Assembly: GCA_026168455.1 (NCBI GenBank) | Contig: CM047425.1 | Span: 95,855,580-95,919,579, forward strand | DNA: 64,000 bases | Source: Theocolax elegans | Lineage: Eukaryota > Arthropoda > Insecta > Hymenoptera > Cerocephalidae | Reading direction: 5' to 3' | Part shown: positions 12,881 through 26,278 of the stretch, piece after piece | How positions within the stretch are numbered: position 1 is the first letter of the stretch | How the letters are laid out: the number at the start of each line of letters is the position of its first letter | The notes under the pieces: generated by a model | Seen by the model: only the letters and a program-made list of their open reading frames with translations | Told to the model about the DNA's origin: nothing | Database searches by the model: none | Translations under genes and position numbers: made by a program

Positions 12881-13431
12881 ATAATTTTTTTAGGATTAAT
12901 TATAACCTTTTAAATAATCTTATACAATGTTTATAATGATATTTATCCTAAATTGCACGTAAACAATTTTCTACATACTATCAGCGATAACAAAAGAAAC
13001 ATAGAAATTTAAGGTAAATTGAATACGTGCGCTTACACACATGTATAGTATAAACCCTTTGGATAATTCTCTTATATAATAGTGATTATTAAGGTTAAAT
13101 ATAAATTTTTTGGCATTATTTGTGGAAATACATTTATAAATTATTTTTATAGAGCCATATAGTAGTAATAATGTAAAAATAAATAATAACGAGATAATTT
13201 TACGACACGTCTGTACAGTTTGAATAATAGAATATAAATTAATATTACAATTATGTTAATAAACTTGTTTATCGGTGACAAAGCTTTATAGTCAAGTTAA
13301 ATTGGGATATTGTATGCCACTTTTGAGCAAATTGACACGTGTCAAAAATGTTTTTATTTTAACTAAAATTTAAAGTTAAAGTAGTAAATAAACATATCTA
13401 ATTGAAATATTTCTGAACTATTTACTAGCTG

Positions 13432-13432
<1 letters not shown>
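12881..13432. other. AT-rich non-coding stretch
   Basis: No open frame or repeat of note. Confidence 0.5.

Positions 13433-13462
<30 letters not shown>
13433..13462. repeat. (CA)15 microsatellite
   Basis: Perfect CA run. Confidence 0.95.
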
Positions 13463-13464
<2 letters not shown>

Positions 13465-14256
13465 GGCATAGCGGTATAACCGTGATATATTTGGGTTGCA
13501 CAAAAAAATTTGTGAAAGAGGCAATTAGTCGAGGCAACGCGATTGACATGATTATCGTCAACTCGATCAAGGCAGAGACCGCGAGTTTCATTGGGGTCGC
13601 AATGAGTAGCTCTGGGTATATAAAATGCACGTACCTATTTATGTACTGTACTGCAATTCCATCATATTGCTTGTGTGTGTACATTTATATGTGGTTTCAC
13701 CTAATTATTTTATACCAAATAATTTTTTGAATACCGAGAATACGCGGCCGTTGATAATTGTAATTAGATTTTGTGGAACTGCAAAATTAAATCTTAAATT
13801 AAATCTTATTTTTATTATTTCGCTACTTTAATTCCACGCTTGGGTTTTATTCACCTTGTATTACGTCGTCACACTTTATCTAATTCTTTTTATTTTTACG
13901 ACTATAATTTAGAAAAAATGTGTATCCACTAAATTTTTCTATTCTTACGTTAATGTAATATTTTAACGTGACCTGCGGGATTACTAATGTTTATAAATGT
14001 AATTACATTTTCTTTGGTAGGCACCTTTTATGTATAATAATACCAAGCTTTTCCAAGCATTAATTTTTTTTCTAATTGTTTATAAGAATAAGTTATTAAT
14101 ATGTTTTACAAATATAAAAGATGTAAGTGCAATGTTATTTATAATGTCCTAAAAATACACCGAGTCGAGATAATAATTAGCGCATCTTAAATTTGAAAAG
14201 ACAGTCAAGCGTTTAAGGTGAGCTTAAATTAATCAAAACTCATGAATTTCAATTAC

Positions 14257-14257
<1 letters not shown>
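13463..14257. other. non-coding stretch
   Basis: AT-rich. A GTGAGC donor-like site in the context TTTAAG|GTGAGC occurs on the plus strand near 14217 without a supported exon. Nothing else seen. Confidence 0.45.

Positions 14258-14289
<32 letters not shown>
14258..14289. repeat. (TC)16 microsatellite
   Basis: Perfect TC run. The open frame starting just before it at 14242 encodes a Leu-Ser run from the repeat and is not credited as a gene. Confidence 0.95.
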
Positions 14290-14290
<1 letters not shown>

Positions 14291-14758
14291 AGTTTTTTCG
14301 CCGGCTTCGTTTGTCCGCGTCACTCATTATTTACTCCCCGCCGTCTCTTTATCTCTTCTCTCGCGGAGAACCGGCGAGCACCTACGGAAAAGAGGGCCAC
14401 GCAAACACCAAAGTCGATTCGTATGTAGGTGTACCCATAGGAAGTTGCACATTCGAAACTAAGTCTCAGCACTCGGTAACACACTGCTCTTGTTTCGGTT
14501 CTTCATCCCCTACTTATACCAACTTTTCGAAATTTTCGTTTGCCATACTTTTGACATTGACGTGTTTGCTTTTTTCTTGACACCGTTCATTGTTCCACGG
14601 GAATGATGTGTTAGCAAAGTAGACTTTATTTCAGTTAATTAATATCACTATATATATATATATCATTTTTGTAGTAAACTCAAAATATATTGTTTATATT
14701 GAGTAAACAACGAAACATTTGTTGTATATCCTATGTTATAGGATCTTTATGTAGCATT

Positions 14759-14809
14759 ATAAAATAATATATAATACATGATAATAATATGTATTATATA
14801 TTATTTTAT
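14759..14809. repeat. perfect 21-bp AT-rich inverted repeat
   Basis: The arm 14759-14779 is exactly reverse-complementary to 14789-14809 around a 9-nt loop. The arms contain the unit TATAATACAT, partial copies of which recur to about 14850. Confidence 0.9.
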
Positions 14810-17800
14810 GTATTATATTAATTATATAATACATCGTATAATACATCATGATATAAATAAATTAAACAAAATTTGGATTATTTGAAAAATACTCGGACTT
14901 ATAATTATAAATTTAACAATTTTATACTTAATAAATTTTAAAAAATATGATTTTAATACTATAATTATTACTTACTTAAATTAATCCAATTTTATTATAA
15001 ATTTAAATAAACATAAATTAAGCTTGAATCTAGTTCTGACTTATGAAACTATAATTAAAAATAGTAAAGTGAAAAATATAATAAACTCAAATTTATTTTC
15101 GTAAATATATATTAATTTTTTAAAAAGCTAACCCAATATATATAAATTTAAAAGTTTACTACTGATAAATAAGTGAAAACATAATTTAAATGTTGTGAGA
15201 TATGGTCATTTTATTAAATGCTAAGGCAGTAGGGCTTCCAGCACCGGCTCTAGTGAAAATGAAAACGATTTTTAAAGTAGAACTAGAATCTGGGAAAAAT
15301 CGCTAGGACACATGACTTATAACATAGTTTTTTTAACCTCTAACTATTTACTATCTACTATACTATTAAAGTTTTTACTAGGATAGATGAACTACAAATG
15401 TTTTAACATTTATTATTCTTCATAATAATAAAATAATATTTTAACTAAAAAAGAAACTTTTTCTAAACAACGGAAATTGAGTGGAATTTCCAATTTAAAT
15501 AAAGATATTTATTTTACGAAGTAGAAAAATCCACAGTTCCCATGGTCGATTAATTAGTTTCAATGGAACAGTGAAGCTTACAGCACCCTCGCAAACTATG
15601 ACCAACCAACCCGCGTTCGATATCCCCCGTCAAACGCAAAGCGCGTACCTCGCACATAAACCCATCTTCTTAACGCACAAAGCTCTCTCGTTGAACTTTA
15701 CGATCCGGAGAACTGTATAAACCCATGCACGTCTATCTTTCGTTAGCAGAGTATTTACAGTTACCGAGGAGGTTATTCACGGGTAACGGGACGAATCAGC
15801 CACTGCCGCATCGAATGCAGGTCCTTCGATCTCTGATCTTTGATGTGTAACACCGCATCGTCAAACCGAGTAGCAGCTAATATGTACCTTCTATATCAAT
15901 ATAAATATATCAATGTATATTCTCCCTGTAGCTTCAGAAATAATATGCATTCAAAAAGAGAGAAATGATAAATAATTAAGAAATAATTATTTTATCATTA
16001 TTGTACCAGATTATGCAGAAGAAAGAAAATAATACGTATTAGAAATAATAATATCAATCCCAAATCAGTGATGTAGTGTGAGTAAATAAAACCTGATATT
16101 TGTTATAACTAAATGTATAGTGTTAGCCTAATAACCACATAAATGTTTAACGTCTTGATTGGTTCGACGACAGATCGACTTCGCGATTCGGGGGGCATCG
16201 TCGCAGCCTTGGAAACTTGGGCGACCAACGAAATCCCATTAGTAATGATTGTTCTCAATGCAAGAAGCGGTTCCAATTTGAGTTGAGCTTGTTTTCCGAG
16301 TCTTAGCCAGTTGTTGTTGTTATGAGGATAGGAGGTTCAACGGGATTTCACGGTGGTCTCGCTCGAAGGAAAAGAGCCCCAAGACGTTTTCCTCCAGGTT
16401 CCGATTGTCTGTAAAGTTGGACAATTGGAGGACCTAATTGGGTGGAAGTTTTGTGTGTTCAACTAATCGATTTAATGGAAAACCTATTCATTGTCCTCGT
16501 TTAATCAGATGAATTCATCACTGGAAATGCATTTTTACTCTAATTTAATGTGACTTTTACACGAAAGAGGCGTCAGATTGTTTAATTCACTAATTAATAC
16601 ATCGAATTAACCAAGTTATTAATTTATTTATTATTATTAATTGTTAATATAATTAATTAATGGTTAATTATATAAATGTTCCCCTATTTTACAATTGAAC
16701 TCACTAAATACTCTTCGAATTAATAAAACAGTACTATGCACTTGAATAGTATTAACAATATAACGAAACCTAGGTAAAATAAAAATGATGAAACCAATGT
16801 TTAATTACTTTTTCTGTATTACCGTTACCTTTGGTTTGAAATTTTGTATAATGGAAAATCGAGATTTTGTAAAAAAAAATCTTTCATTTTCATTAATTAA
16901 AGCAAAACATTAAATTAAAAAAATAAAGAACTAGATTCTAAATTTTTTTGTATACAATATTTTATGTCTTTTTAAAAGTAAATCGTAGACGGAATTTTCA
17001 AAATTAGAAGAGATCGTATGCATACGAATTCCACATAATTAAAGTTTAATCAACGAGGAGCTAATAAAGTAGTGTTACCATTGGAATCCCTCGATCACTG
17101 CTAAATCTAGTTAAAAATCCATGAAAAGCGATTGAATTAATTAAATGCTTAATTAACTTTCATAGTAAATCAATCAGTCCGGAATTCCGAAAATTTTGGA
17201 TTCAAGTTTTAATTCGTATTTGAACGATTGTAAATCATCAATAATTAATTATTACCATTACAATTGGTAAAAATCCAATCAATTCAAAATAATACAATCA
17301 TCATCTATACAGTTCAATATCAATAAAACTCAAGTAAATTACGAAATAAATGAGTTTACCGACACACCAACTAAAAAGAGCAATCGTTTAAGCGAAAGAA
17401 AAGAATTACATTAAAATTTAATTACAGATCAATTAAACATAATAGCCAAAATTCACTTTCGTTCATTCTTATTTCAATCAGTTCCTCGTAGATGTACATT
17501 CTTTTGAAATTATGGCTTCCGTTATAAGTCACAAGGTTTTTATCTACTAAAAAATACCACTATCAAAAAGCATGCCAGCGTAGTTTCATTATCCGAAGCC
17601 TCTCTTTCAGCTTGGATTATCGGAGCCCGAAGTTAACGAGATTCTTTCCACACCTCGGTTTTGTCGGCTATACGTGAGTGTGTTTAAGTGTGTATGTATG
17701 TGTGTGTGTGGGTGGTTGTGTGTGCGTGAGTTGTTGTCAACTGCCGGTTGGCCCTCTCTTTCTCTCTAGTCTCTCACTCGTAATTATCTTCTATTAAAAT

Positions 17801-18239
17801 ATCTCTACACATTCGCGGTTGAGCTTGTAAATCCGGACCGTAACGACGAATAAGTTGTGAATGAAACCCTAGAGGTGTGAAGGCGAAATTTTGTTTGACG
17901 ATAGAGAAAGGAGTCGATTACTATCCCTAGGTATTAATTTGTTAATAATTTTGTTAACGAGATTTTTAATATTATATCGTCCTTCTATGGCATACCGAAT
18001 TTCTTTTTCATAACGTAATAGCAAACTTAATTAGGATAATGATGAAGTTATTTGACGTATATTGCCAATTAGTGTCAGAGGATATTTTAGAAGGCTATTC
18101 GTTTAAAAATTTAAATGAGAATCATGAACGAAAAAAAAAAAATTTAACAACTTGTACCAAGGTTTGTAAATGAAAATGTATATTTTTCCTATATATTTCA
18201 CATAATTTACATAACACAATTTTTTATGAACATCTTTTT
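14810..18239. other. non-coding stretch with two CpG-rich islands
   Basis: AT-rich apart from islands at about 15540-15880, 16150-16440 and 17570-17930. The islands have many stops in all frames and look more like conserved regulatory blocks than exons. That is inference from composition, and cross-species conservation was not tested. Confidence 0.4.
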
Positions 18240-18269
18240 GTCGATCATTATTATTTGATAATGATCGAC
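18240..18269. repeat. perfect 12-bp hairpin
   Basis: GTCGATCATTAT and ATAATGATCGAC flank a 6-nt loop (TATTTG). There is no T-run on either side and no known RNA family was recognised. Confidence 0.9.
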
Positions 18270-18997
18270 TTAAGTTTAATAAATAATATATTGATTAATA
18301 ATGCAACATTTTAAATGTATAATTGCCTTTGATTTTTTTTCTAAGTACTTTATGTATTTTTAATATTTGTACATTATACTATTAAAATCTAGTTATAAAA
18401 CTAATATGTTCTGGTAAACTATAAGAGTGGCCGTATAAAAGTTTAGGGTTAATAAAAACTGTTACAGTTTGCATGTCTCTGTATAGCAAAAATTTTTAAA
18501 CAAAGCTTAAACATTTTTTAAAATTCATAAGTTTGCTGTATTACTTTTTAAAGTTAAATCCTTTCTTTTCTTAAACTTTTTATAAAGCACTAAAAACTTT
18601 TTTCTTATTTGTTTCCATTAACCAACGAAAATTAAAGAACTTTTAGAAAATGAATAATTTTATCGCATTTTCTAGTTTTAATTCACTTTAAAATAATTCG
18701 CAATGGATGTAAAAAAAAATCTAACAATTATATATAAATAAAATATTTTACTACCGTTTTACGAAGGCATGTAAATGTAAATGCAAATAAAGTTAATTAT
18801 TTATTATTATAACTCAGACTACAATAAATATTTCAATAATTTTGTTTAATAAATAATAATATCGGATCCGTAACGATTTGATTTATTGTACCTGATTAAA
18901 ATTTGTGATATATTTTTTTTACAAATTTTACTTCGGGCTCATGCAAAATATAAAAAACGCGCAATTTTTGATAAAACAAAACTCGTACTCGTTGAAG

Positions 18998-19143
<146 letters not shown>

Positions 19144-21849
19144 AAAAAGCAATTCGTAGAATTTAACTATATTTTCAACTTGTTCGTGTGGAACAACGAG
19201 AGATTTTTTTTCTATTTGTATCACGTACCACAAAATATATTAAAAACAAAAAAAATATTATTTTGATACATTGAATATACCTCGTTGCGCAAAGAGAAAC
19301 ATGTCATTAGTACTGAATAACAACAAAGCAAAACAGAAAACAAGATTACAATATAAAATCCTTTAAAAAATTGTAGACAGCTCTTTTTGTTACTTAAGTA
19401 TAATTTTTAAGCTACAACGTATATAGGATGCATGAAGACAAACAATTCAGAGGAACAACGGAACAATAAATTTAAATTAAATGGAAAACAAAAGAGACAT
19501 AATATACAGATAAAGGAAGAGGTATAAAAAAATGTGCAGATCTCGTAACTCATCAACCGCGGAAGCTCATTGTGCATCACGCGTTAGCAGTCCCGTCACG
19601 AAAGCCCGTAATTACGTAGAAACGGAGGCTCGAAAGCTGCCGGTGCACGGTTAACACGGAATCCCGACACCAAGCCGATCAATGAATATCAATTAATTAT
19701 CGAAATAGTCGGCGGTGCTACCAGTAATAATTATCCCTTCGGTCGCGCATTTACCCCCACATACATACATACAAACGCAAATATGTCCTATCCCTACTCT
19801 AGTTTTACTAATTAGTAGCCATAGGTATGTGGGGTATTGTCACACGCTCGCGGTCATGTCTTTTCTTTCGTTAAAATTTATAAAAGATTGCGTCTGGGAG
19901 TGATAGTCGAGGGTTCGAAACTTTCTATATATGTGGCTCTCACTTTGCCTCGTTATTAATTGCTCACACGTTTTACGGCTTCATTTATTGAACAGGGAGG
20001 GAGGAGTCTTTTCCGCGGTTTTTCATCGGTTAAAAGCCCGTCCACAGAATTATTATCGACAAGTTTGTAAGGCTGGGTTATTGTGACTGAATTAGTTATC
20101 GATGTCTGCAAAATATGGTATTTTTAATGTCAACGCCATTTATTACCAAGAATTATTAGATTTCGTTCATATGTATTTTCTATTAAAAGTAAAAAAAGAA
20201 AAACTAGCAATTTATACTTAAAATTTTTGACTATCTAAATTATTTTCCCTTTGTTTCCAGTCAATTTTTATTTTGTATTTAATGTACAATTTATTATCTA
20301 TGATTTATTCTGTATAAAAACATTACACACAAAAACCATTTTACCCAAAACATAATGTAATTATTTTACATTTAATAAAATATTTTTTTTACTTACATTA
20401 AACATAGATTACAAAAGACTTTGAATATTTATTTATTAACTTATTACTATTATATTCGCATAATTAATACGATTTATTCACATGCAATCAAATTGTTCAT
20501 CAATAATTGACATCGTTATTTTGTTTGTACGCATATACCAATATCGAAACGTCTGTATGTTATAATTACATAATTTCCTTAATTGTATACAAGTTACTTG
20601 GTAATTTGAAAGGGAAATAACGTTTCCATTAATAATTAGCAATATCAATACTAACCGAATACGTTTGTTAATCTTTAAACTTATTATTATAACATTCTTT
20701 AATCGTAACTGTAATTAATTAATAAAATAAAAAATATTATCTTTTCTTTCCGCTAATAAGGCTGTCCGCATTATATACAATTATTTAACACATGAACTAA
20801 TTTTTTATTAACATCGAGATGTATTTAAAATTTTTGTCATTCATTATCTAATGATCAATAATCAAAGACCCCTTTGTCATCCACAATGATTTGTAATATT
20901 CAGTGCATTGAATGAATAATTGAAAATTAATAACGTTACTTTACAAAAGCTTGCAATAACATGATATATATGTATTGATCTATTTGAAAATATAACACAG
21001 CTACAACAATGTTATTATCAGGATCAAAAGAAAGTTTTCATAAAGAAAACTCGAAATTCTATATAAGATATGGTCTTACTAGCGATTCCTATTACATCAA
21101 GGAAGAAATACTCTTTCTATACGGCATATCGCAACAACACCAACGTATAAATGGTACTCTGCACAATTTCATCCCGTCACCTGTAATACTCTTACAATGA
21201 CATCTGTTGTATTTTTCACTAGCCAGTCTGTAGGATCACTTTAAAACAATTTATTTTTTGTTAGAAAAACATATTTTGTTTCCCCAAGGTCTCGAAAATA
21301 TATTTCTACACATCAATTTTCGGCTTATCGTATCCACTTGACTAAGCAATAAAAATACTGTCTAGAATCCAATTTATTAAAGCGTGTGTATACACATTTC
21401 ATACTTAGAGTCATGTACCCTTGTGTACTTTTATTCTCTAGCTATTTTCAATTTCTGATTTGAACTTAGATAAAATTTATTTGAAACACAATTAAAATAA
21501 ATATTAAAATTAAAGTTAAAATTTCGAGTTTTTAAATTGATAGAAACAATATTTTAACGTCACTACATACTAAACATAATAATAATATTGCTTCCGCACA
21601 GTAGGTATATCCTATAAATTTTGTAAAAATAAATTCGAATTTTAATTATATACATGCTGCATTCGCTATTAAATTAAGCAAATAAATTAAATATATTTTA
21701 CTTTATAATTTGGAAACATGTAAAAGGAAAATCTAAAGTTAAAATCTGATACAAAAATAATTCGTATAAATACGAATGAATTTGGAGAAGTAAAAAAATA
21801 ATCTCCTATAGCGCTCAGAGTCCCCGGCCTATTTTCTCAGGGCACTTAC
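19144..21849. other. non-coding stretch
   Basis: AT-rich. A CpG-rich block lies at 19550-19700. No gene, RNA gene or mobile element recognised. Confidence 0.45.
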
Positions 21850-22290
21850 CTTGGCCGCGTCATTGACCCGGTACGCCCGTAAAACAACCACGCGTTCGCG
21901 AAAATTTATGCTCCCGCGGTCCTCGCGCGGCCAAGAATAAGCACGCGTGCGAGCGCAAGCTTAGGCTCGTAAAAGCTCCGGAACCGGGATAAAAAGGAGA
22001 GAAGAAAGACGGGAGGATGGGCATAGCTATTATGTAGCACGGGTACGTCGGAAGAGATTTCAGGGAGATTTTGCGTGGGGAGATATACGGCGGTAATTTA
22101 CTGATAATCAGTACATTGCTATTTTTCTTCGGGCGTAGTAAATTCCACGAGCTTGGGATCAAGCGAAGGAGGAGGAGGAGAAAGAGAGAGGACTCTTTCG
22201 ATTGAAATTTCCGCGCTGCTCTCGATTCTTTTTTTCCTGCCGCGTGTGAAAAGCTCCTGGAATTGAATTTTCTTTCGGGTACTCGCATCG
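21850..22290 (-). other. CpG-rich island ending in a strong donor; candidate first exon
   Basis: On the minus strand the island ends at GCCAAG|GTAAGT (exon end 21850), a near-consensus 5' splice site. Just upstream one frame is open for about 37 codons, ending ...VNDAAK at the junction, but it begins after a stop with no ATG. Another frame is open over 142 codons but stops before the donor. The most economical reading is a non-coding first exon or promoter island of a minus-strand gene whose later exons lie to the left and were not found. Confidence 0.28.
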
Positions 22291-25200
22291 CGAGATCTAT
22301 TGTTTTCCTGGATTACGACTACTCTTTAAATACTTGGACGAAATTTAATTATGGAAATGTTAATACTCCCATAGTGATGACGTTTCATGGATTATCAGAT
22401 TAAAAATCACATGTTGTAATCTTGTAGGTAAATGTATTAATATTATCATTTATAACTTCTAAATATTCTTTATTATTTAGAATCAATGAATGGATAAAAT
22501 ATTTGAATACCTTAAACAATTATTAATATTCATTACAAATCATATATGATCAAATACATTCACTCACTATGAAATAAAAAAAAATAGTTTTAATATTTAT
22601 CATATTTTTACCACATTTTGAAAATATGACTTAAACATTGTAGAATAATTTAATATAATGTTAAAATATTTAATAATTTATATAACCTGAATCAACTCTT
22701 AAAATTATTTAATATTTATTGATACTAATTCTTAAATTTAGTTATTAAGTAGTCTGTATGAGACTAATTTTATTCTTATAAGTGATTATTCTCTTCAAGT
22801 AGAAAGATTTATTAAAAGTTTTTATTGATCAATTTCATTTAATTAGTAGTTTTTTAAATGTATATAAGAGTGTCTGTCTCTGCGCGTGGCCAAGAAATAT
22901 CCTGGAGATTGAACTAAAAGAAACGACCAGGAAAGTAATTAGTGGTTGAGATATATCGTTAATTTCTTTTCTGCAATGAATTGATTTTTCTTTTCGGTAC
23001 TGGATGTATTTAAAATACAAAGCTATATAAAAAGAACGTCTAACTGTTTGTTACAAATACACCTTTTCAATAATCATTAACTGTATTTATGTAAATGATG
23101 CATAATCGTTCTTCAGCTGTTCTTGACTAACAATTTAAAATATTCAAAAATAGATAATTAACGAGTTAATAATTTGTCAGATCTTCTCATAGTAATAAAT
23201 TTAAAAGTATATACCATAAATGAAAAGTTATTAATATAATTATCGATTAAAGATATGAACGTAGCTTATCACCGAAACACCACATCAATTCAGTTTCCCA
23301 TACAAACTTTTAAAGCCGTTATTATAGCTCTTTAAAGAGATTTGAAATCTTATTGTCCGTCGAACGACCATCGTAAGTTCGAAATTGTTATAGCTACGCG
23401 CGCATATCCTCCTATCCCATACATCCCTAATTTTACGCCTTGAAGTTAACGCATACCACAAAAGTGAATTGTTTGGCCCTTAACATGTGAACAAATTGAC
23501 TCTTATTCGATGCGCGAATAGGGCTTGCGTTTACCCTTGATATAAAAAGTTGGAAAAAAGAAACTGTGAGATAGAGAAGGAAAAAAGGGAAATACCCGTA
23601 AAGTAGGTGCGCAAAGGCGAATAACGACGGCCGTTAAGGCTACCCTAGTCTCTTTATTGCAGAGCTTCGTATATGTAAGCTAAGCTCGGCTATGTCTTCC
23701 CCTGACCAATCGAATACGAGGGGGAGGCTTAGCTTTCACTCTCTCATTCGGAGAGGAGTCCTTTAAAATGCCCATCATAAATCTCCTAGTGGTTGTCTAT
23801 AAAAGTCGAACGAATTGTGTACGTGGTCCGATGCCGCGCCAGAAAAAGCATTAAAAGACCATTTGGAATTTACTGTCGGGATCTAGAGGGAACCAAAAGG
23901 AACAATATTAGCTAAGGGTGGGCGAACCGAGATGGAAAACTCGAAATGCGTTGGTATCGAGATACCGACAAAAAGCACACTGATGTGCAAACTCATAAAG
24001 CGTATTCTTACATTTATTGCCTGTTAGAAAGGTAGGTAAAGGGAAATAAGATGAAAAGAGGAACGACAAACCGCAGTAGCAAACATTTACAAAATCCACG
24101 CTGGAAGGTAACTCGCCCTTTCCTATTTTGAGTTTCTTTTAACTTAGTTTGAGGCTCTACACGAACAATACTGATTGTCGCTTTATTGACTTTCCGATTA
24201 GAGCGACCAATTTGCAGCGTTTTTGGAAAGGAGGCTAAGATGTTAGCGAAATTTTTTATAATAAGATATATATGATTTTCAAATAAAATAAGTATTTCTG
24301 AAAATTTATTGTATCAACTTACAATCTACTCGTAATTAACAATAATTTACAACAAAGTACATGTCAAAATTTAAAGTTTAGATATTTAATACAAATTATA
24401 CAGTATTCAGTGTAACACTTAAAGTGTTTTTCTAAGAATATTTTTCGATTGTTTTACGTTATTTATTTACAGCTTTATATTGATTTATATTTACATTAAA
24501 TATCATTCTTTGGAATTCTGCGATGCTAATAATATAAACATTTAACGTCTTATACATAAAGAAATGTTCAACATTTTGTTTACATTTTATAAATTAATCC
24601 GCAAAACAATGTGTCAAAAATTGTTACCTACCGTAAAAGCCAAACATCCCCGATGCACATAACGTTTTACGATCATCGTGGAATTTTACCATATACGTAT
24701 GTTCACTCGTAAATCCCTCAACTGGAAGCTTTCATACGTGGGCGTATCTTTTAACTACGCCTTTAAACGTTGAAATGTTCTACTTCAACCAAGATTTGCA
24801 AAAAATTCAATTTTCATAAATAATTTAATTCAATAAACCAATTCATAAGCAAATAGAGATCAGCAAGACCGACAGAATTTTCCACTTTCCATAAATTACA
24901 GAGTCATTTTGCAATTTTTTCGTTCTTGAAGGCGACTGTTCTTCGTAACTTGTCAAATTAAGGCATCTTTAATCAACAGCTAATAAATTTCATTAAACGA
25001 AAATTCTTGAGTTTAACTTGATATTTTTCCTATCCAAGCGCCAAAACGCCTTGGAGGAAAAAAATAAAAGACGGGTGGAAAGAAACCAAGGGGCACACCG
25101 ACGGTTATGGAAGCTTTAACGGAAAACTTTCGCCGAAAGCAAGCGCCCCATTCATCTCTCTTTCGTCTTTGCACGGCCTCGTTCTTTTAAAATTCCCAAT

Positions 25201-25763
25201 CGATCATCTTCTTCTCTCTTTTCAACAGTAACTTTCGTAGCAGTCTACCGACCGAATGCCCAACGCCTTTCTCCCGTGAAAAACGGCGAGCGGTGCGTTC
25301 ATCTACCTCGATCCAACTAAAATAGCACGATAGAAGGTAGAGCAGTTGAAACCACAAAGAGGAGAAGCTTGTACGGGTTGAGTCGAGTGCGCCCGATAAA
25401 AAGGAATCGAACATATGAAAATACTCGGACAACGAGGGAAAAGTTACTGGGCTACTACTGCAGCACTACCTCCGCAAGGTTTCACTTTAAAAATCGACTC
25501 CTTTGAAAGTCGTATCAAAACGTACAGTCGACGATCGGCTTACCACAAAAACAACTCGATCTTACGAATACCGTTGGATTCAATTCGCTCGAGAATAGTG
25601 CAAGAGGTTTAATAGTTATAGCGACTCTAGTCGATCCTCGAGGCGAGCGGAGGATTTGCCACACTTAGGGAGGAGTCGTCGAGGCGTAACGCGGAAGCCT
25701 TGCGCGCTCTGAGGTCTTCGTGACAAGGGGCAAGTTGTTAAGGGGCGAGAGTCATCGGCGGCT
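22291..25763. other. non-coding stretch, AT-rich then CpG-rich toward the promoter
   Basis: 22.3-23.3 kb and 24.2-25.0 kb are AT-rich with nothing recognisable. 23.35-24.1 kb has scattered CpG. 25.0-25.76 kb becomes steadily richer in G+C and forms the upstream part of the island in which the gene at 25823 begins. Confidence 0.45.
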
Positions 25764-25798
25764 TCAGTAATGAGCGGAGTGGGCTGGCTCGCGGTCCG
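25764..25798 (+). promoter_or_regulatory. candidate TATA-less core promoter (Inr + DPE)
   Basis: TCAGT at 25764-25768 matches the arthropod initiator. Taking its A (25766) as +1, GGTCCG occupies +28 to +33 (25793-25798), which fits the DPE consensus RGWYVT at five of six positions and at the required spacing. The implied 5' UTR is 57 nt. No TATA box stands near -30. Short motifs can occur by chance; the exact spacing and the CpG-rich setting are the support. Confidence 0.45.
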
Positions 25799-25822
25799 TG
25801 CAGTTGAGCTCCCCGCGTATAA

Positions 25823-26278
25823 ATGTGCGCGATGTACTATTATGCCAGCAAGCTGACTGCGGCGGCCCTGAGCGGGGGGGCCTCCACCTCTGCTTCGACG
25901 AGCAGCGGCGATGCCGGGGCTGGTCCCGTCTGCCGCTGCCACGAAAAGCAGAGGCAGCAGCAGCAGCAGCAACAACAACATCAACAACAACAGCTCTATC
26001 TACATCAGAATCAGAACCAACATCAACAGCACCCGTCACCAGGTTCATCCACGACATCGACCAGATCGAATCAACAGCAACAGAAACATCATTCCCCGCA
26101 GAATTACGCAAGATTGTTACCTCAACAACATCCCCCCGGCAAACACAGAGGCAATTCTTTGCCATCAGGTGGAAAGGCGAATACCCACAAAAATCCAGGG
26201 ACGCCGGAACACGTGTTTGCGAACACCTACGTTGAAAAAACCAACACTCATCACAGATCACGCAGCAAAGGCAGTAAG
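25823..26278 (+). CDS. first coding exon of an unidentified Gln/His-rich protein
   Basis: The start ATG (25823) is preceded immediately by an in-frame TAA, so translation cannot begin earlier in this exon. A second ATG at residue 4 has a better -3 context. The 152 codons end exactly at AAG|GTGAGT (donor 26279-26284), giving a phase-0 intron. Residues 1-40 are rich in Ala, Ser and Gly. Residues 42-90 hold interrupted Gln runs encoded by mixed CAG/CAA codons, with His and Asn interspersed. Residues 90-152 are basic and Ser/Pro/His-rich, ending THHRSRSKGSK. There is no signal peptide or membrane segment, and no domain is recognised. Such N-termini are typical of disordered regions of insect regulatory proteins, but that does not identify the gene. 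Reading through the donor would stop after 11 more codons, so a splice is much likelier. The best visible partner is the exon at 45465. Opposite-strand and shifted frames here are shadows of the CAG/CAA tract. Confidence 0.7.

Noticed and set aside
19895..19920. GGTTCGAA word suggestive of a tRNA T-arm
   Set aside because: No acceptor, D-arm or anticodon arm around it. No tRNA gene was found in the window.
25764..26261. Opposite-strand and shifted long frames over the Gln-rich exon
   Set aside because: CAG/CAA repeats leave several frames open. Only the 25823 frame has start context and ends at the donor.
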